Position numbers and translations under genes: made by a program. Shown piece after piece: positions 24,785 to 35,257 of a DNA stretch of 64,000 nt. The notes below the pieces were generated by a model that saw nothing but the letters and a program-made list of their open reading frames with translations, was not told the origin of the DNA and ran no database searches. The stretch's first letter is position 1. Every line of letters begins with the position of its first letter. Source of the stretch: Brachionus plicatilis (taxonomy: Eukaryota; Rotifera; Eurotatoria; Ploima; Brachionidae); contig QEOQ01000180.1 in NCBI GenBank assembly GCA_010279815.1, forward strand, positions 481,770 through 545,769. The letters run 5' to 3'.

Positions 24785-26278
24785 CTAATTTGAGGCATTA
24801 TTTTTTTGGGATGTAACCCAGGCCAAGCTCCATTTTAAATTTGTCAGCATAAACTTGAGCGCTTTGGTCCAATGTTCATACGAATTCGAAGTAAATTTCA
24901 CACTATAACTCGAGTTTTTGTCTTCCAACTTGTCGCTATTAATTTTGTAGGGCAAACAAAACTGTTTATCTTTTGTCCTTATCTTATCTTCCAATTGTTT
25001 GATACAATCCAAAAATGCCATCATTCCCTTATCAAACTTTTTGTCTGGTATCAAAAAATATTTTTTGCCTTTCACTTCGTACATATTACACTCATCACCA
25101 ATTTTAAAATTTGAATAGCTTGGATTATTTTCAATGACTTGAATGTAAGAAAAGCTTCCGTAAGGAACAAGTCGGAATCGCTGAAATTCTAGTTTTATTT
25201 TTTTGGCCAGACAATAAAGCAAAAGATTGGCTTGTCCAAGACCAGCATTTATTTCATCCCATTCAACTTTGTCATCGGGCATGCACCCGAGTCTAAAATA
25301 ATTAATTGTGCCGAATGAACCCGAGTGCCAAATGTGAAAAGCTGCATTCAACACATTGACGCTTCGGAGACGATCAAAATGAAATTTGGCATTTCTGTGC
25401 TGATTCTCCAAGCTTTCATAATTTTGTTCCATCTTGACTAATTGTCGCTTTAAATTTGAGTACTCTAACAAAAAAGTTTGTTCTTGATTAACCAAATTTG
25501 TTTCCTCGTCAAGCAATTTATTTTTTATTTCAATGAAATCACTCTCTTCTTTCTCTGCTTGCTCCAACTGTCCCTGCAATTCCTTTTCTTCAGCCTCGAG
25601 CAGTGCCAATTCTTTTTCAAGTTCGTTTATTTCCTCATCGCTGGGCACTTGACTATTTAGTCTTTTTATCAAAGCCTGGTAATCTTTTTGCTCTTGGTCG
25701 ACTATTTTACACTGAGTGTCCAATTCATTTACAACTCTGTCGGCGCATTCTTCGCACAGCGGATGGTCAATATTGGTTGTTGACGAAATCATGTCGAACA
25801 AGGCAGTTATTGAGCTGATTCTCGAGTGCCAGTCCACTGTTTGGTCATTGTTTATGGTCGATTGATTGTTGGATGCTGAATCAACTATGGTAATTGTTGT
25901 GGGACAAAGGTAAAAATTTCTGGGTGGAATCGATTTTTTGAAAATGGGCTCAAAATTTTTGCTCGACAAATCAATGTCCTCATCAAAGTTTGTGTTTGTT
26001 GAACGCTCTGTGTCGTTGTTAAAACCAGTTCCAATAGGTGAGATGCTAAGCTCCATTTCTGGGTCCATATTCCCGCCAAATACTGTGTCCAAGTCGTCTT
26101 GGCAATAAGTTGTGCTTAATTGCTTTAAATTGGCTTCGTTTAAGTTGGAGTCCAAGCTGAGCGAAACTCCGCATAATTGACATTTTTGCAAGGCTGTATT
26201 TTTCACCAGGTTAATTTCAGATTTACTAGTGCTTATTCCGGTTACCACAATACTCTGGTCTATATCGCTTTGATCCAT
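24785..26278 (-). CDS. BECN1: Beclin-1 / Atg6, autophagy PI3K complex subunit
   Basis: Beclin-1 is the scaffold of the class III PI3-kinase (Vps34) complexes that start autophagy and endosome maturation. A single uninterrupted exon encodes 497 residues (human 450). Two CxxC pairs are present (CQLC at 33-36, CEEC at 175-178, within DHPLCEEC). A BH3-like segment lies at about 152-166. A Glu/Leu-rich coiled coil spans about 190-305. The C-terminal evolutionarily conserved domain starts near NVLNAAFHIWHSGSFGTINY and ends at WTKALKFMLTNLKWSLAWV, both strongly diagnostic. In the BH3 the family Gly-Asp pair reads Thr-Ala, and the membrane-inserting aromatic finger FFW reads YFL. The N-terminal region is longer than in vertebrates and rich in Ser, Asn and Asp. 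The lack of introns contrasts with every other large gene here. The next genes upstream, COQ4 and Sds3, share its strand but seem unrelated in function. Confidence 0.95.
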   Translation of the reverse strand: MDQSDIDQSIVVTGISTSKSEINLVKNTALQKCQLCGVSLSLDSNLNEANLKQLSTTYCQDDLDTVFGGNMDPEMELSISPIGTGFNNDTERSTNTNFDEDIDLSSKNFEPIFKKSIPPRNFYLCPTTITIVDSASNNQSTINNDQTVDWHSRISSITALFDMISSTTNIDHPLCEECADRVVNELDTQCKIVDQEQKDYQALIKRLNSQVPSDEEINELEKELALLEAEEKELQGQLEQAEKEESDFIEIKNKLLDEETNLVNQEQTFLLEYSNLKRQLVKMEQNYESLENQHRNAKFHFDRLRSVNVLNAAFHIWHSGSFGTINYFRLGCMPDDKVEWDEINAGLGQANLLLYCLAKKIKLEFQRFRLVPYGSFSYIQVIENNPSYSNFKIGDECNMYEVKGKKYFLIPDKKFDKGMMAFLDCIKQLEDKIRTKDKQFCLPYKINSDKLEDKNSSYSVKFTSNSYEHWTKALKFMLTNLKWSLAWVTSQKNNASN

Positions 26279-27728
26279 CTCAAAGTTAAATAAATTCTTA
26301 ATTTTTTTTAATTAAAAATTTTAAACTTTTCTAGCCATATTTATAACACAAAAAATTCAACCTTAATTTGCCAAATAATTCAAAATTTTATCTAATTAAC
26401 AATGATGACTAACTTTTGGATAGAAAAATTAAGATAAATATCTAACTTTAAATTTAAAATAGATTAAACTCAAATATCAAGAATGTCAAAATCTAAAGCG
26501 AAAGCAGTGTCAACACAAATTTCAAGAAAATCTGAAGAATTAACTGTTTTTAGAAATAAAGCTTCAAATTCTTTTTTTTTAGAATTATTCTCATCAAACT
26601 GTGTTTTAAAATTGTTTTTAATTTATTTTTCCTCAAATTTATCTAATCCTACATTGATGATTTTCAATTTTCGACTTTTTGATAATCAAAAAATTTAAAT
26701 TAAACTTTTAGAATTAGTTCAAATCGAATAAAAACTCAATTATTAGGATAAAGCCATGGATGCACAATGAGATTTAAATGTAAAAAAAAAATTCCTTTTT
26801 CTTCTTTTTGGTTATTTGAATCATTCAATTAAAAATAAAATCTTAATTGGTCCTAGTTTAGTGATTCAGATATGTTGTAGATTAGAGAAATATCAAGTAC
26901 AAAAAGATATTGGACCAAATAAAATAAAATTCTGAAAAAGAGTAGAGGATTAAACTCACATAATAAAGTAAAAATTAAAAAACACCACATAAATATGAAA
27001 ATGAAAGCTGAACATATTGGAGCACAAAAAAAAAACATAAAGTTTAGCATTATTTTTTGAAAAATTTAAAAAAACATAAATTGTTTCTTCAATAATGAAA
27101 AAAACATAACTTTATTTTTCATCTGAGAAAAACACATAATTATTATTTTCCTCTTACAGTGTTTGGTGCGATAGATATTAAGCGTAAATTCTTTTCTGGA
27201 GGTAACCATAAAGCATATGTGCCTCTAGTGAACAAGAAAAAGATTTTAGTTTTTCGACTATTTATAAGATCTTGTGATTTATTTAGTTATTTTAATAAAA
27301 TAATCTTACTAATTTAATGATTATCATTTTTTTGCTTTTTTTTTATTTCAGATCTAGTTTTCAATATTTATTGTTAAATTAAACCAATTAATTATTTAAA
27401 ACTTGAATAATTAAAAAATAAAATTATCGTCTTAATTTATTGCGCCGTGATTTTTAACTAACAAAAAATTGTTAAGACTTTTTTCTAGTCTAGCAAAATT
27501 CACCAAATGATAAACCGTAGTACAAGAGATGGTAGTATTTAATATTTTTTAAATTTTAACTAATTTATTAATATTTAATCAAAAATTTTAAAATAGATAA
27601 CATAAAATTAAAAAGAAAATTTTTCCAAACAATTGTAGCTGTTTTTAATGAAAAAAAAACATTAAAAATCTGACCGAGACTATTTAATTAATGCGTACGA
27701 CTACACAGCAAAATAATTTTGATTTAAA
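26279..27728. other. Intergenic DNA between COQ4 and Beclin-1
   Basis: No confident gene. A plus-strand frame at 26483 begins MSKSKAKAVSTQISRKSEEL, but then becomes low-complexity and hydrophobic. A short plus-strand stretch at about 27160-27290, after a good acceptor (CTCTTACAG), encodes FGAIDIKRKFFSGGNHKAYV followed by PLVNKKK. It has coding-like composition but no partner exons. Both are listed here only as leads. Confidence 0.4.
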
Positions 27729-27990
27729 AAAATTTTCTTTTTATTAATTAATGCGGCGAGATCTTATTTAATCCCGCCTTCTAGAAAGTTAAAATAAAGC
27801 AAATTTTTGATGATGAAAACCGAAGTTTTACATCATCGTAATTGAACCAATTTAACAATGACTCGAGTTTTTATAGTGATTTTACGCACTAAAATCAAGA
27901 TTTTAAAATATTGCATTCAAATTAAAAATTCAAAAATTTTAAAATTCTAAAATTAAAATTAAATTTTTTTTAAACGCCATCTTTCAATAA
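27729..27990. repeat. Dispersed repeat forming the COQ4 3' flank
   Basis: This is the second copy of the 22290-22530 repeat. Its inner end is only about 5 bp from the COQ4 stop codon, so it would make up most of the COQ4 3' UTR. On the COQ4 strand its far end supplies an AATAAA (in TTAATTAATAAAAAG), a possible polyadenylation signal. Confidence 0.8.
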
Positions 27991-27994
27991 AGTT

Positions 27995-28729
27995 TTAGCT
28001 TAAATTGTCTTTTGATTCTTTCTCATCTAGTTTAGTCGGCAAAATGGTCAAGTTCAACTCAGATCTTAGTTCGTGGATATTTTTTTCAAAATATTTCTCA
28101 AAGTATACATTAATCAATGGCCTTGACTGTTTGGCATTCTGAATAATCCAAGGTAAATTCTGGTCCAAATAGACTTGAGTGTGTTTGGGACCAAGTCTGA
28201 GCATGCCGAAAACTCCAGCCAACCAGCACATGGGAAGATCGAGCTGAATGGCTTCGAAAATTTTCACCGTGACTTCCCCGAGCATATTTGTCTTCAGGCC
28301 GAGGATACAATGGGTGAAATCGTGAATTTCTCTATACCTCTGCATAACATAAGCTTGCTCTTCGTTTTCAATGAATCTCACCGGCTTTCGGGTATCAGGA
28401 GTTATGTTGTTTATTTTCAAAAAATCAAAGTACTCTTTTCCGAATGAATTTTCGGGATACGTGGCCAATTTGTTGAGATCCAACACTGTGGAATTGATCA
28501 CTGGTTTTTCTTTTAGAATTAGTGCGCCCTCGGGATCATTCAGCATTTTTCTTTGCAGTTCGGACAGCACTGTAAAGCTAGTCAGCTCGCCGAACGCACT
28601 TATCATGTCATCCCGATGTGGATCAAATATTGAGATCAGACCTGAGCCAAGAGTCAATACTGTGCGCTGAGCTAAATTTGTTCTGATGAACCAACTGGTC
28701 TCTTTTCTCAACGCGGTCAAAAGTCTCAT
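27995..28729 (-). CDS. COQ4: COQ4, ubiquinone biosynthesis protein
   Basis: COQ4 is a mitochondrial matrix-side protein required for coenzyme Q assembly; recent work links it to oxidative decarboxylation of the ring precursor. The frame gives 244 residues (human 265). The Zn-binding signature is present as HDFTH at 136-140 with the distal Glu at 152 (GLKTNMLGE), matching HDxxHx11E. Other family blocks are DPHRDDMISAFGELT, DPEGALILKEKP, TLP-like AYVMQRYREIHD and LPMCWLAGVFGMLRLGPK. The N-terminus carries Arg and Lys and few acidic residues (MRLLTALRKETSWFIRTNLA), compatible with a short mitochondrial presequence. The ATG follows TTTCAG directly, so a non-coding or short upstream exon may be spliced to it. 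No internal intron is needed. The 3' flank is a dispersed repeat. Confidence 0.95.
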   Translation of the reverse strand: MRLLTALRKETSWFIRTNLAQRTVLTLGSGLISIFDPHRDDMISAFGELTSFTVLSELQRKMLNDPEGALILKEKPVINSTVLDLNKLATYPENSFGKEYFDFLKINNITPDTRKPVRFIENEEQAYVMQRYREIHDFTHCILGLKTNMLGEVTVKIFEAIQLDLPMCWLAGVFGMLRLGPKHTQVYLDQNLPWIIQNAKQSRPLINVYFEKYFEKNIHELRSELNLTILPTKLDEKESKDNLS

Positions 28730-29056
28730 CTGAAATTCAGGCTTAATTTTTTGTGTGGAAGCTTCACAACGAGGAGGTTATTCCTCAATTAATTAAACAA
28801 TAAATTTTGATTCCATTCTTAAATTTTTATTTTTTAAAAAATTTGAAAAAAAAAATTCTCATGACTGACGACCCTTTTGGTCAAGTAATCGAATTAAAAT
28901 TTTTTTCAGTCGATAAACTGGTCTTACTGTTTTTTAAAAAATAAATCGATTTTTTAAGAATTTTATACATTTAATAAAAGAAAAATAAAGAGAAAAAATT
29001 TACAAAACATTCGGAATAAAATAACTGTAAGCAAATTATCTTTAATTTACTTACAA
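28730..29056. other. Spacer between Sds3-like A and COQ4
   Basis: About 330 bp between two minus-strand genes. It must hold the COQ4 promoter or 5' UTR. A slightly GC-richer patch at 28750-28785 (GTGTGGAAGCTTCACAACGA, then GGAGG) may be a COQ4 leader exon. Nothing else is visible. Confidence 0.4.
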
Positions 29057-30163
29057 TTAATTTTTGCATGGTGAATGACAATGAGCCAAGCGCAGATTTT
29101 TAGACAAACATTTAAAATCATCATTGACATCATCTTCGCTCAGTTGAAACATCGTGTTGGGTGTAAATTTACGTTTACGGTCGTTTACGAATTGAGAATA
29201 GCAGCTAGATGAATAGAAATTTGGCTGAACAGAATAGAAATTGGTCTGACATGAGCCCAGAGTGTTATTTGAGCTATGGTTGCCAGTGCTTGTCACATTT
29301 GCGGTGTTCGATTGTAAGAGCCCTGAGCTTGACGAAACAGACGAGGAAACATGCAAACCAACATGGCTGGAAGATAGGTCATGGCATGATGTGTCGTTTT
29401 CATTGTTGTGATTTGTTCGACGGCGAAGATTGCGGGTAGGTGGTGGTTTTATCTCAGTAGTGTCCATGTTAATGTCAAGAGTATTGCGATCGATTTCGAT
29501 TTGTTTCCGTATTTCTTCATGTTCATTGATCAAATTTTCCTTGAGCTCTTTTCGTTTTTCGTGAAATTCTTGCTCAGCTTTTTTCTTTTCTGTTCTATAA
29601 GTTTCCTCGATATCTTCCTTTTCTCGAAGATACCACTCGTTTAAAGATTCTAGCTTGTCATCACAATCTCTTTCCAAATTGCCAACATGGCACAAGTATT
29701 CTTTTAAGTACAAACTCAAACTTTCGCTCATCTCGTTCTCTTTGAGATCAGACAAAGCCTGACCGGAACAAACACCCATTTGGCGAATTTTTCTCAATTT
29801 GTTTCCAAGATCCTTTAATTTTTCTTCGAAATATTTTTCTCTTTGTTTTATTTCTTCCTGTGACAACTCCAATTCGACCAAGTCATCACACTTGGCACTC
29901 TCAGGTTTGGCATTTGATGATTTTTCTTCAGCATCCTTGGGCTCTTGTTTTATATCTGGCTTTTTTTCTTCATCAAACTTTTTCATTTTGTTTAAATCGT
30001 CCAAATTCTTAGCCGATTTCGACGAGTTCAAGCTCAAGCAACTTTTGTTTTTTGTCAAACTGGTATTGTCTGTTGTTCCATTTATTAGTCTTTTTGGTGT
30101 CTTGAAATTTGGGGAATTCGTTTTTAGGCTTGTTTTTTTCCGACCTTGAACAGCTAATGACAT
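29057..30163 (-). CDS. SUDS3: Sds3/BRMS1-family corepressor subunit, copy A
   Basis: Sds3 is a core subunit of the Sin3-HDAC histone deacetylase complex in the nucleus. The single-exon frame gives 368 residues (human SUDS3 328). A charged N-terminal part of about 100 residues is followed by the family coiled-coil region (LSLYLKEYLCHVGNLERDCD, DKLESLNEWYLREKEDIEET, KELKENLINEHEE) and the TRNLRRR motif that follows it in SUDS3. Near the end, FQLSEDDVNDDFKCLSK matches the YLLTDEQIMEDLRTLNK block of SUDS3, and the protein then stops. It therefore lacks the C-terminal 100 or so residues of the vertebrate protein and has a Ser/Asn-rich insert instead. The first 217 or so codons and about 120 bp of upstream DNA are nearly identical to copy B at 36.7 kb. 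Confidence 0.85.
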   Translation of the reverse strand: MSLAVQGRKKTSLKTNSPNFKTPKRLINGTTDNTSLTKNKSCLSLNSSKSAKNLDDLNKMKKFDEEKKPDIKQEPKDAEEKSSNAKPESAKCDDLVELELSQEEIKQREKYFEEKLKDLGNKLRKIRQMGVCSGQALSDLKENEMSESLSLYLKEYLCHVGNLERDCDDKLESLNEWYLREKEDIEETYRTEKKKAEQEFHEKRKELKENLINEHEEIRKQIEIDRNTLDINMDTTEIKPPPTRNLRRRTNHNNENDTSCHDLSSSHVGLHVSSSVSSSSGLLQSNTANVTSTGNHSSNNTLGSCQTNFYSVQPNFYSSSCYSQFVNDRKRKFTPNTMFQLSEDDVNDDFKCLSKNLRLAHCHSPCKN

Positions 30164-30290
30164 CTAGGTGTTCAATTAGTTTTTTTTTTATTTAATTTTA
30201 AAAATTAAATTTTTTTAAAAAATTCATTTTCTAATTTTTTTAATCTAAAATATCATTTGATAATTTTTGCTGATTTACTAGCAAATTTTG
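29514..30290 (-). repeat. Left arm of a 777-bp near-identical inverted repeat
   Basis: This arm covers the 5' part of Sds3-like copy A and about 125 bp upstream. Its inverted partner is about 36564-37340. I saw only a handful of differences, for example TCC versus GCG at codon 17 and one silent C/T. Homology stops abruptly at both ends. The 6.3 kb spacer holds the small Tim and EF-hand genes. Confidence 0.9.
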
Positions 30291-30358
30291 TTTTTAAGTT
30301 TCTTTTTTATTAGAGATTCAAAATTTTATTCAAGGAATGATTCAAACTAATTCTCAAT

Positions 30359-32157
30359 TTAAAGTTGTTTGGCTGCTTGGTTCGCTTGGTTTAGCTTGTT
30401 CACTTGATAGTCAGCAAAACCTCGACTCAATCGTGTTTGAGATGATACAAATCGTTTTGTACAATTGTGTAAGCATAATTCCTTTTATTTAAAAAATTTT
30501 AAATATTTTTTTCAAAATATAAAATTAAGGATTTTTTGAATTTTTGTTTCATTTAGTCTTTTAAAAGATTTAAAAAATCTTATATTTTTTTCAATAAATT
30601 CAACAGAGTTTTTTTTTTAATACAGCTATGGGTATAAATTTTACCAGACAAAAAAAAACAAGACTATTAATAATTTTTATTTAGAGTTGGAAAAAAATAC
30701 TAATACAAATACAAGTTTTTTTAAAATTTATTTTAATTTAGCTTTTTAATTAATATTAATGCAACGAAAAATCAAAAATATTTTGGTTTTAGAATTTTTC
30801 GCAAAAGGCTGGAATAAGCTGATTTTTTGGTTAATTCCAACTTTCAAAACTAAATTCGAGCATTTATAAAATAGATCAATTGATTTTTTCTACACACAAA
30901 CTATTTATTTCTACGAAATTTTATATTAATGACACACAAATAAAAAAATAGTCTCTTCATTTTGATGACGATTTGATTATATTCTACACTTTTAACAAGA
31001 AAAGAATTAATAAAAAAAATAAAAATAATGGTCCTAATTTTTAGGTATCATTTTTATTTTATAAATAGTTTTTCTTTATTAAATTCAACATTTGCGGTAT
31101 TACTAAAAATTTCGCTGTGTTAATATTTATTTTTAATTCATTTATAAAAGGGAAATAAACAAATCATAAAAATTATGGCAAATTTTTACTAAGTTTAATA
31201 TTAATAAAACTCAAAATTAAAATTTTTAAATTCGACTAAAATCCACAATCTCTATGATAATTCGTTTATTTTTATTAAAGATATTTTACATTTTTCGATA
31301 TTTTTAAGAGAATTACACTTTTTATGATGGTAATTTTACATTAGGTGCTGTTACAATACGTGGTTCTGAGGCAAAATTACGTAATTTTACGTTAATTTAT
31401 GTATAACATTTAGTTTTACCGTATTTTACTTCTTTTCTAAAATTACGTAAAACTACTTTATTATTAAGACCCTTGTGAACGCAAAAAGATGATTTTTTTC
31501 GTTTTTTATTCGATTTAAAAAAAATTATTTTTATTCTTCAAAGCATCAAAAAAATTGTTCAAGAATAGTGATTACCAACAATAGTGATTTTTTTTTTTTT
31601 TTAATTTTGAGGTAAAAGACCCAAAAAAGTAAAAACCCTCAAAAACAGTGAAATTTTTCTCATTTCTTTTTTCATTTATCAATTTTACCTTTTATTTATT
31701 TTACCTCCGAACCATTTATAAGCTGCACTGTATATTTCCAGTAAGTTGATTATTTTATTTGAAGTTTTTAATAAAAAATTAGTGATTTTCACAAATTTTT
31801 TTGAATTCCCTCACAAGCCCTAAAAATATGTCCATCTTTATCAAAAATTAGTTAAAGTCTAGGATTATTATTTTTCACAAATCTTCAATTAGTGAATTTC
31901 AAAATAAATTTCAAATTGGATCAATTTTTTTGTACCAACTTTCTACAGAAGATTAATTTTTTTAATTAAGGAAATAGTTTTACTAACCTCATCATTACTC
32001 AAGTCACGGCTGTTGAAACTAAAAACGCAATTGTTGAAACATTCGTCGGCAATTTGATTATAAGTCATTATAAAATCTTTTAACTATTTAAATTAATAAG
32101 CTTCTGAGAGGATATATGAAATTAATAGTTTACCCCTTTGAGATTGTCTACGTCCAT
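30359..32157 (-). CDS. Small Tim chaperone (Tim9/Tim10B-like)
   Basis: Small Tim proteins form hexameric chaperones in the mitochondrial intermembrane space that escort hydrophobic precursors. Three exons, 32157-32134, 32083-31988 and 30481-30359, join in phase 0 to give 80 residues. The defining twin CX3C motif is present: CFNNC in exon 2 and CLHNC at the start of exon 3, with about 18 residues between the pairs. Flanking residues fit the family: LKDFIMTYNQIADE before the first pair, TRLSRGFADYQVNKLNQANQ after the second. The C-terminal part resembles Tim9, and the CLHNC block resembles Tim10B, so I leave the symbol open. Exons 2 and 3 are 1.5 kb apart, and that intron carries a MITE. Such short exons would be missed by length-based ORF calling. 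Confidence 0.82.
31344..31726. mobile_element. Degenerate mariner-like MITE in the Tim intron
   Basis: The left end (GGTGCTGTTACAATACGTGG, then TTCTGAGGCAAAATTACG) matches the inverse of the right end (CAGTGCAGCTTATAAATGGTT, then CGGAGGTAAAATAA). TA flanks both sides. The interior carries repeated ACGTAA-type palindromes. No coding sequence. Confidence 0.5.
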
Positions 32158-34299
32158 TTTTGAATTATTTTGAAAAGAACGCTAAAATGATAAAATTTAA
32201 AGCTAGAAAATTTAAAAGTAAATTTTTTTTATTTTTGGAATAATTTCATCTTAAAAACAATTTTTTTTTATATTATAATAATTTATTCGATGAATAGGTT
32301 CCAGGGTTGTACGACTATGCAAATTTGAATTTTTTTTTAAAACTGGATGACGATTTATTTTATGTCTTACAAATTAAAAAAAATACTTTTTGTTATTTAT
32401 TCTATTTATTAAATTAAAAAAATTAATTTTTACCGATTTTGGTTAAAATACGAACCAGTGATCCTCAAATTGATAATCTATTCATTCTTAAGTATTCAAA
32501 ATTTATAAAAAAGAAAAGTTAATTAAAGAAATTTTTCTATTGAGATTTTCCTTTTGACAAGAGAATTAAAATTGAAAATTTTAAAAGAAATTTTAATGAA
32601 AAAAAAAACAAATATCGACTTAACCAAAACTAAAAAATTAAAAAATATTTTTTAGAAAATATTTTGAAATTTTTTTGAAGTTAAAAAAAAAAAGTGTTCA
32701 TTAAATTGGGTAAATTTTGATCATTGTTACTTTTTTAAAAATATTTTCTTGTTTTGTTTACAAAATTAATTAAATAAAATTATTAAGTAAATTGAACGAT
32801 CATGGCTTTTTCGTTTTGGTCAACCCTTTTGTTCTCTATTGAGAAGATCTATTTTTCTTTTACAAAAAATAATTGAATTCCGATTTGGTTATTATTAAAA
32901 CTAATTCCAATTAGAATTAATAAGCAAAATTTGAGTTTAAAAAATTATTATATCATTATTGTTTTTTATAAAAAATATAGTTCGGGTTATACTTAGGCAG
33001 TATCGAATGGACCTGAGTCCCTCCTTTTAGCCAAGTGTTCTTAGTTTATACATACAAATAAATTTAAATACAAAAAATGCTTTCATAAAACGATTAATTC
33101 TTTTTAAAAAAAAATTTAATCTTTAACATAAATTAAATTTAAAACTAAACACACAACAAAATATTTAATTTAATCATTTTATCAATTTAGTCTTTTCTAA
33201 TGATGGTAATTTTGAAACAATAAATTATTAAGTTTGAGAGATTTTTTTTTCGATCCTCCTTTTTTTTTTTCTTATTTCTTAAGCTTCAAATAGTTTGTCT
33301 TTTTTAAAATCATTAATTTTTTTAAATTTACGTGCAAATAAGCAAAAAATATCAGGTGATCAAAAAAAATTATTTATTTTCAGGTAAAATATGTGAATTT
33401 TAATTGTTTATTCACGGTTAATTTACTTAATAGCTAGTTCATCATTTTATAGTTTTTGAATTGTTTTAGTCGATACAAAAAAGTGTAAAATATATCAATC
33501 AAGGTATTTTGTAATTAAATTAGTATTTTTTTAAATAAAAAAGAACCAAAGTTGCAAAAATTTGTTTTGTCTTATTGAAAAGGTGCTATTTAAAATTTAT
33601 ATTTTTTTTGCGTTTTTCTATTTAGTAATTGGGATATACTCTTTTAATTTTCTTCTTCATTTTATTTTTTTTTATTTTATAGATCTTAAGTTGGGATAAA
33701 AAATTATCAGTCTTTTTAAAATGAAATATTCATAAAATGAATCAGATTCTATGATAGGAAACAAAACCTTTATTCTGCTAATTCAATTTTAATTTCATAA
33801 TCAAAATTTTAAAAACACTAAAAAAAGTTAAAGAAACCGTAATAATCAAAATTTCAAACTAACAATACATCTTAATTTGTTTATTTTTTTAAATTAAAAT
33901 CCTTTAAGGAGAAGTAAAAAATTGAAGGATAAAAAATAAGTTTAAATAATAATCACATAAAAATTTTTATATGAAAAATAGAAAAAAAATAAAATATATG
34001 CTAAATTACAATATGAACCAAGCTCAGAAGGATCTGATCAACTCTTAATTATTGAGTAGATATTATTCCTTAATTTAGGTTAAGCAATGTTAAAATTTAT
34101 TGTCACTAATTAAATTTTTATTCAGTACAAACTGGAAAGCAAAATGGTATAATTTACTTAGTTAATGTTCTTAAAGACACTTTTTATATTTTAGTTTTAT
34201 TAAAAAATGTCTCAATGAATAGTATCATTTTCATTGAAATATTATTAAAACATTAAGACATTATTTATTTTTTATGTTAGCAAATAAAACATTCAAAAT
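32158..34299. other. AT-rich intergenic DNA
   Basis: No gene seen. At about 33000-33075 a GC-richer island (GGCAGTATCGAATGGACCTG, then AGTCCCTCC) is followed by an A/T tail with AAATAAAT. It may be another truncated LINE 3' end. Confidence 0.45.
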
Positions 34300-34454
34300 C
34301 AGAGTTGTTTAAAAGTCACAAGTCTCAAGTCAAGTCCAAGTCCCGACTTTTTTTTTTTTTCAAAGTCCGATCAAAGACTTAAAATTAAAAAAAAAAAAAA
34401 AATTAAAGTCCTTCCTTGGGCTTGAACTTTTTTTGGGACTATTAAAAAACTCTG
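34300..34454. mobile_element. hAT-type MITE with exact 8-bp TSD
   Basis: A 155-bp element with ends CAGAGTTGTTTAAAAGTCAC and the inverse of a close variant. It is bounded by TTCAAAAT on both sides (34292-34299 and 34455-34462). It is the most compact well-preserved member of the family seen at 15.5, 18.1, 41.7 and 43.1 kb. It lies about 140 bp upstream of the calcium-sensor gene, so it may sit in that gene's promoter or 5' UTR. Confidence 0.88.
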
Positions 34455-34590
34455 TTCAAAATAATATATTTAATTTAGAAAAAAAGTATAAAAAAAAAAT
34501 AATGAAACTTTTACAGGTTAAGCTTATTAAGAATTCAAATACAAAAAAATTGAAACTAATAATTTTTCTTTTAAATCAGACATATGAAAG

Positions 34591-35257
34591 ATGGGTAATA
34601 AAGGAGGAAAGAACAAACCATCAAAAACAAAAGATAATCAAAAATTATCAAGTGGACTGTCAAAACATGATTACGCGTATTTAACTTCACAAACTGGGTA
34701 CTCCAAACCAGAGATAAAAAAATTTTACGACCAATTTATAGACAACACTCCATATGGACAAATGGACAGACAAGAATTCGTTAGGTTTTATAGCAAATTA
34801 AGAGCTGAACCACCAGAACTTTTGGATAAAATATCAAACTTTGTTTTCAAGGCATTCGATGAGGACAATAATGGATACATTAGCTTCAATGAATTCATGA
34901 TAGCTTATGTGTAACTTAAGATTTTAATTAATTAAAATTTGTTTTTTTTTTTAAATCGTTTGTTTTTCTGAAAGATTAACAATTAGAGGTGACCCGAAAA
35001 AAAAATTGGAGTATGCTTTCGACCTGTATGATGCTGATAACAACGGAACTTTGGACATGAATGAAGTAAGATCAGTGTTGGTTGGAATGCTTGGGTTGCT
35101 TGATGCTAATAATCAAGCAATCGATGTGTCTCAATTGGCCGAGGAATGCTGTTGCGAATTGGACAAAAATGGAGATGGAAAAATATCCAAGGAAGAATTC
35201 ATCGAAGGCCTATTGAAAAATTATTCGCTAAGAGTTCTTATGTCACCATTTAATTAA
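34591..35257 (+). CDS. Neuronal calcium sensor family EF-hand protein
   Basis: These are small Ca2+-myristoyl switch proteins that act at neuronal membranes. Two exons, 34591-34910 and 34975-35257, join across a 64-bp intron to give 200 residues. Four EF-hands are present. The first is degenerate (DNTPYGQMDRQEF, the place of the family's C-P-x-G). The other three have full acidic loops: DEDNNGYISFNE, DADNNGTLDMNE and DKNGDGKISKEE. The N-terminus MGNKGGK offers Gly2 for N-myristoylation. The 200 residues and inactive EF1 fit the frequenin/neurocalcin/visinin-like group. The basic stretch before EF1 is longer than usual, so the exact subfamily is unclear. AATAAA follows the stop by about 30 bp. 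Confidence 0.87.

Noticed and set aside
29799..30149. Antisense frames of 116 codons opposite both Sds3-like copies (also 36705-37055)
   Set aside because: They are exact reverse-strand shadows of a highly charged coding sequence and appear twice only because the copies are near-identical. Composition is Phe/Ser-rich, with no motif.
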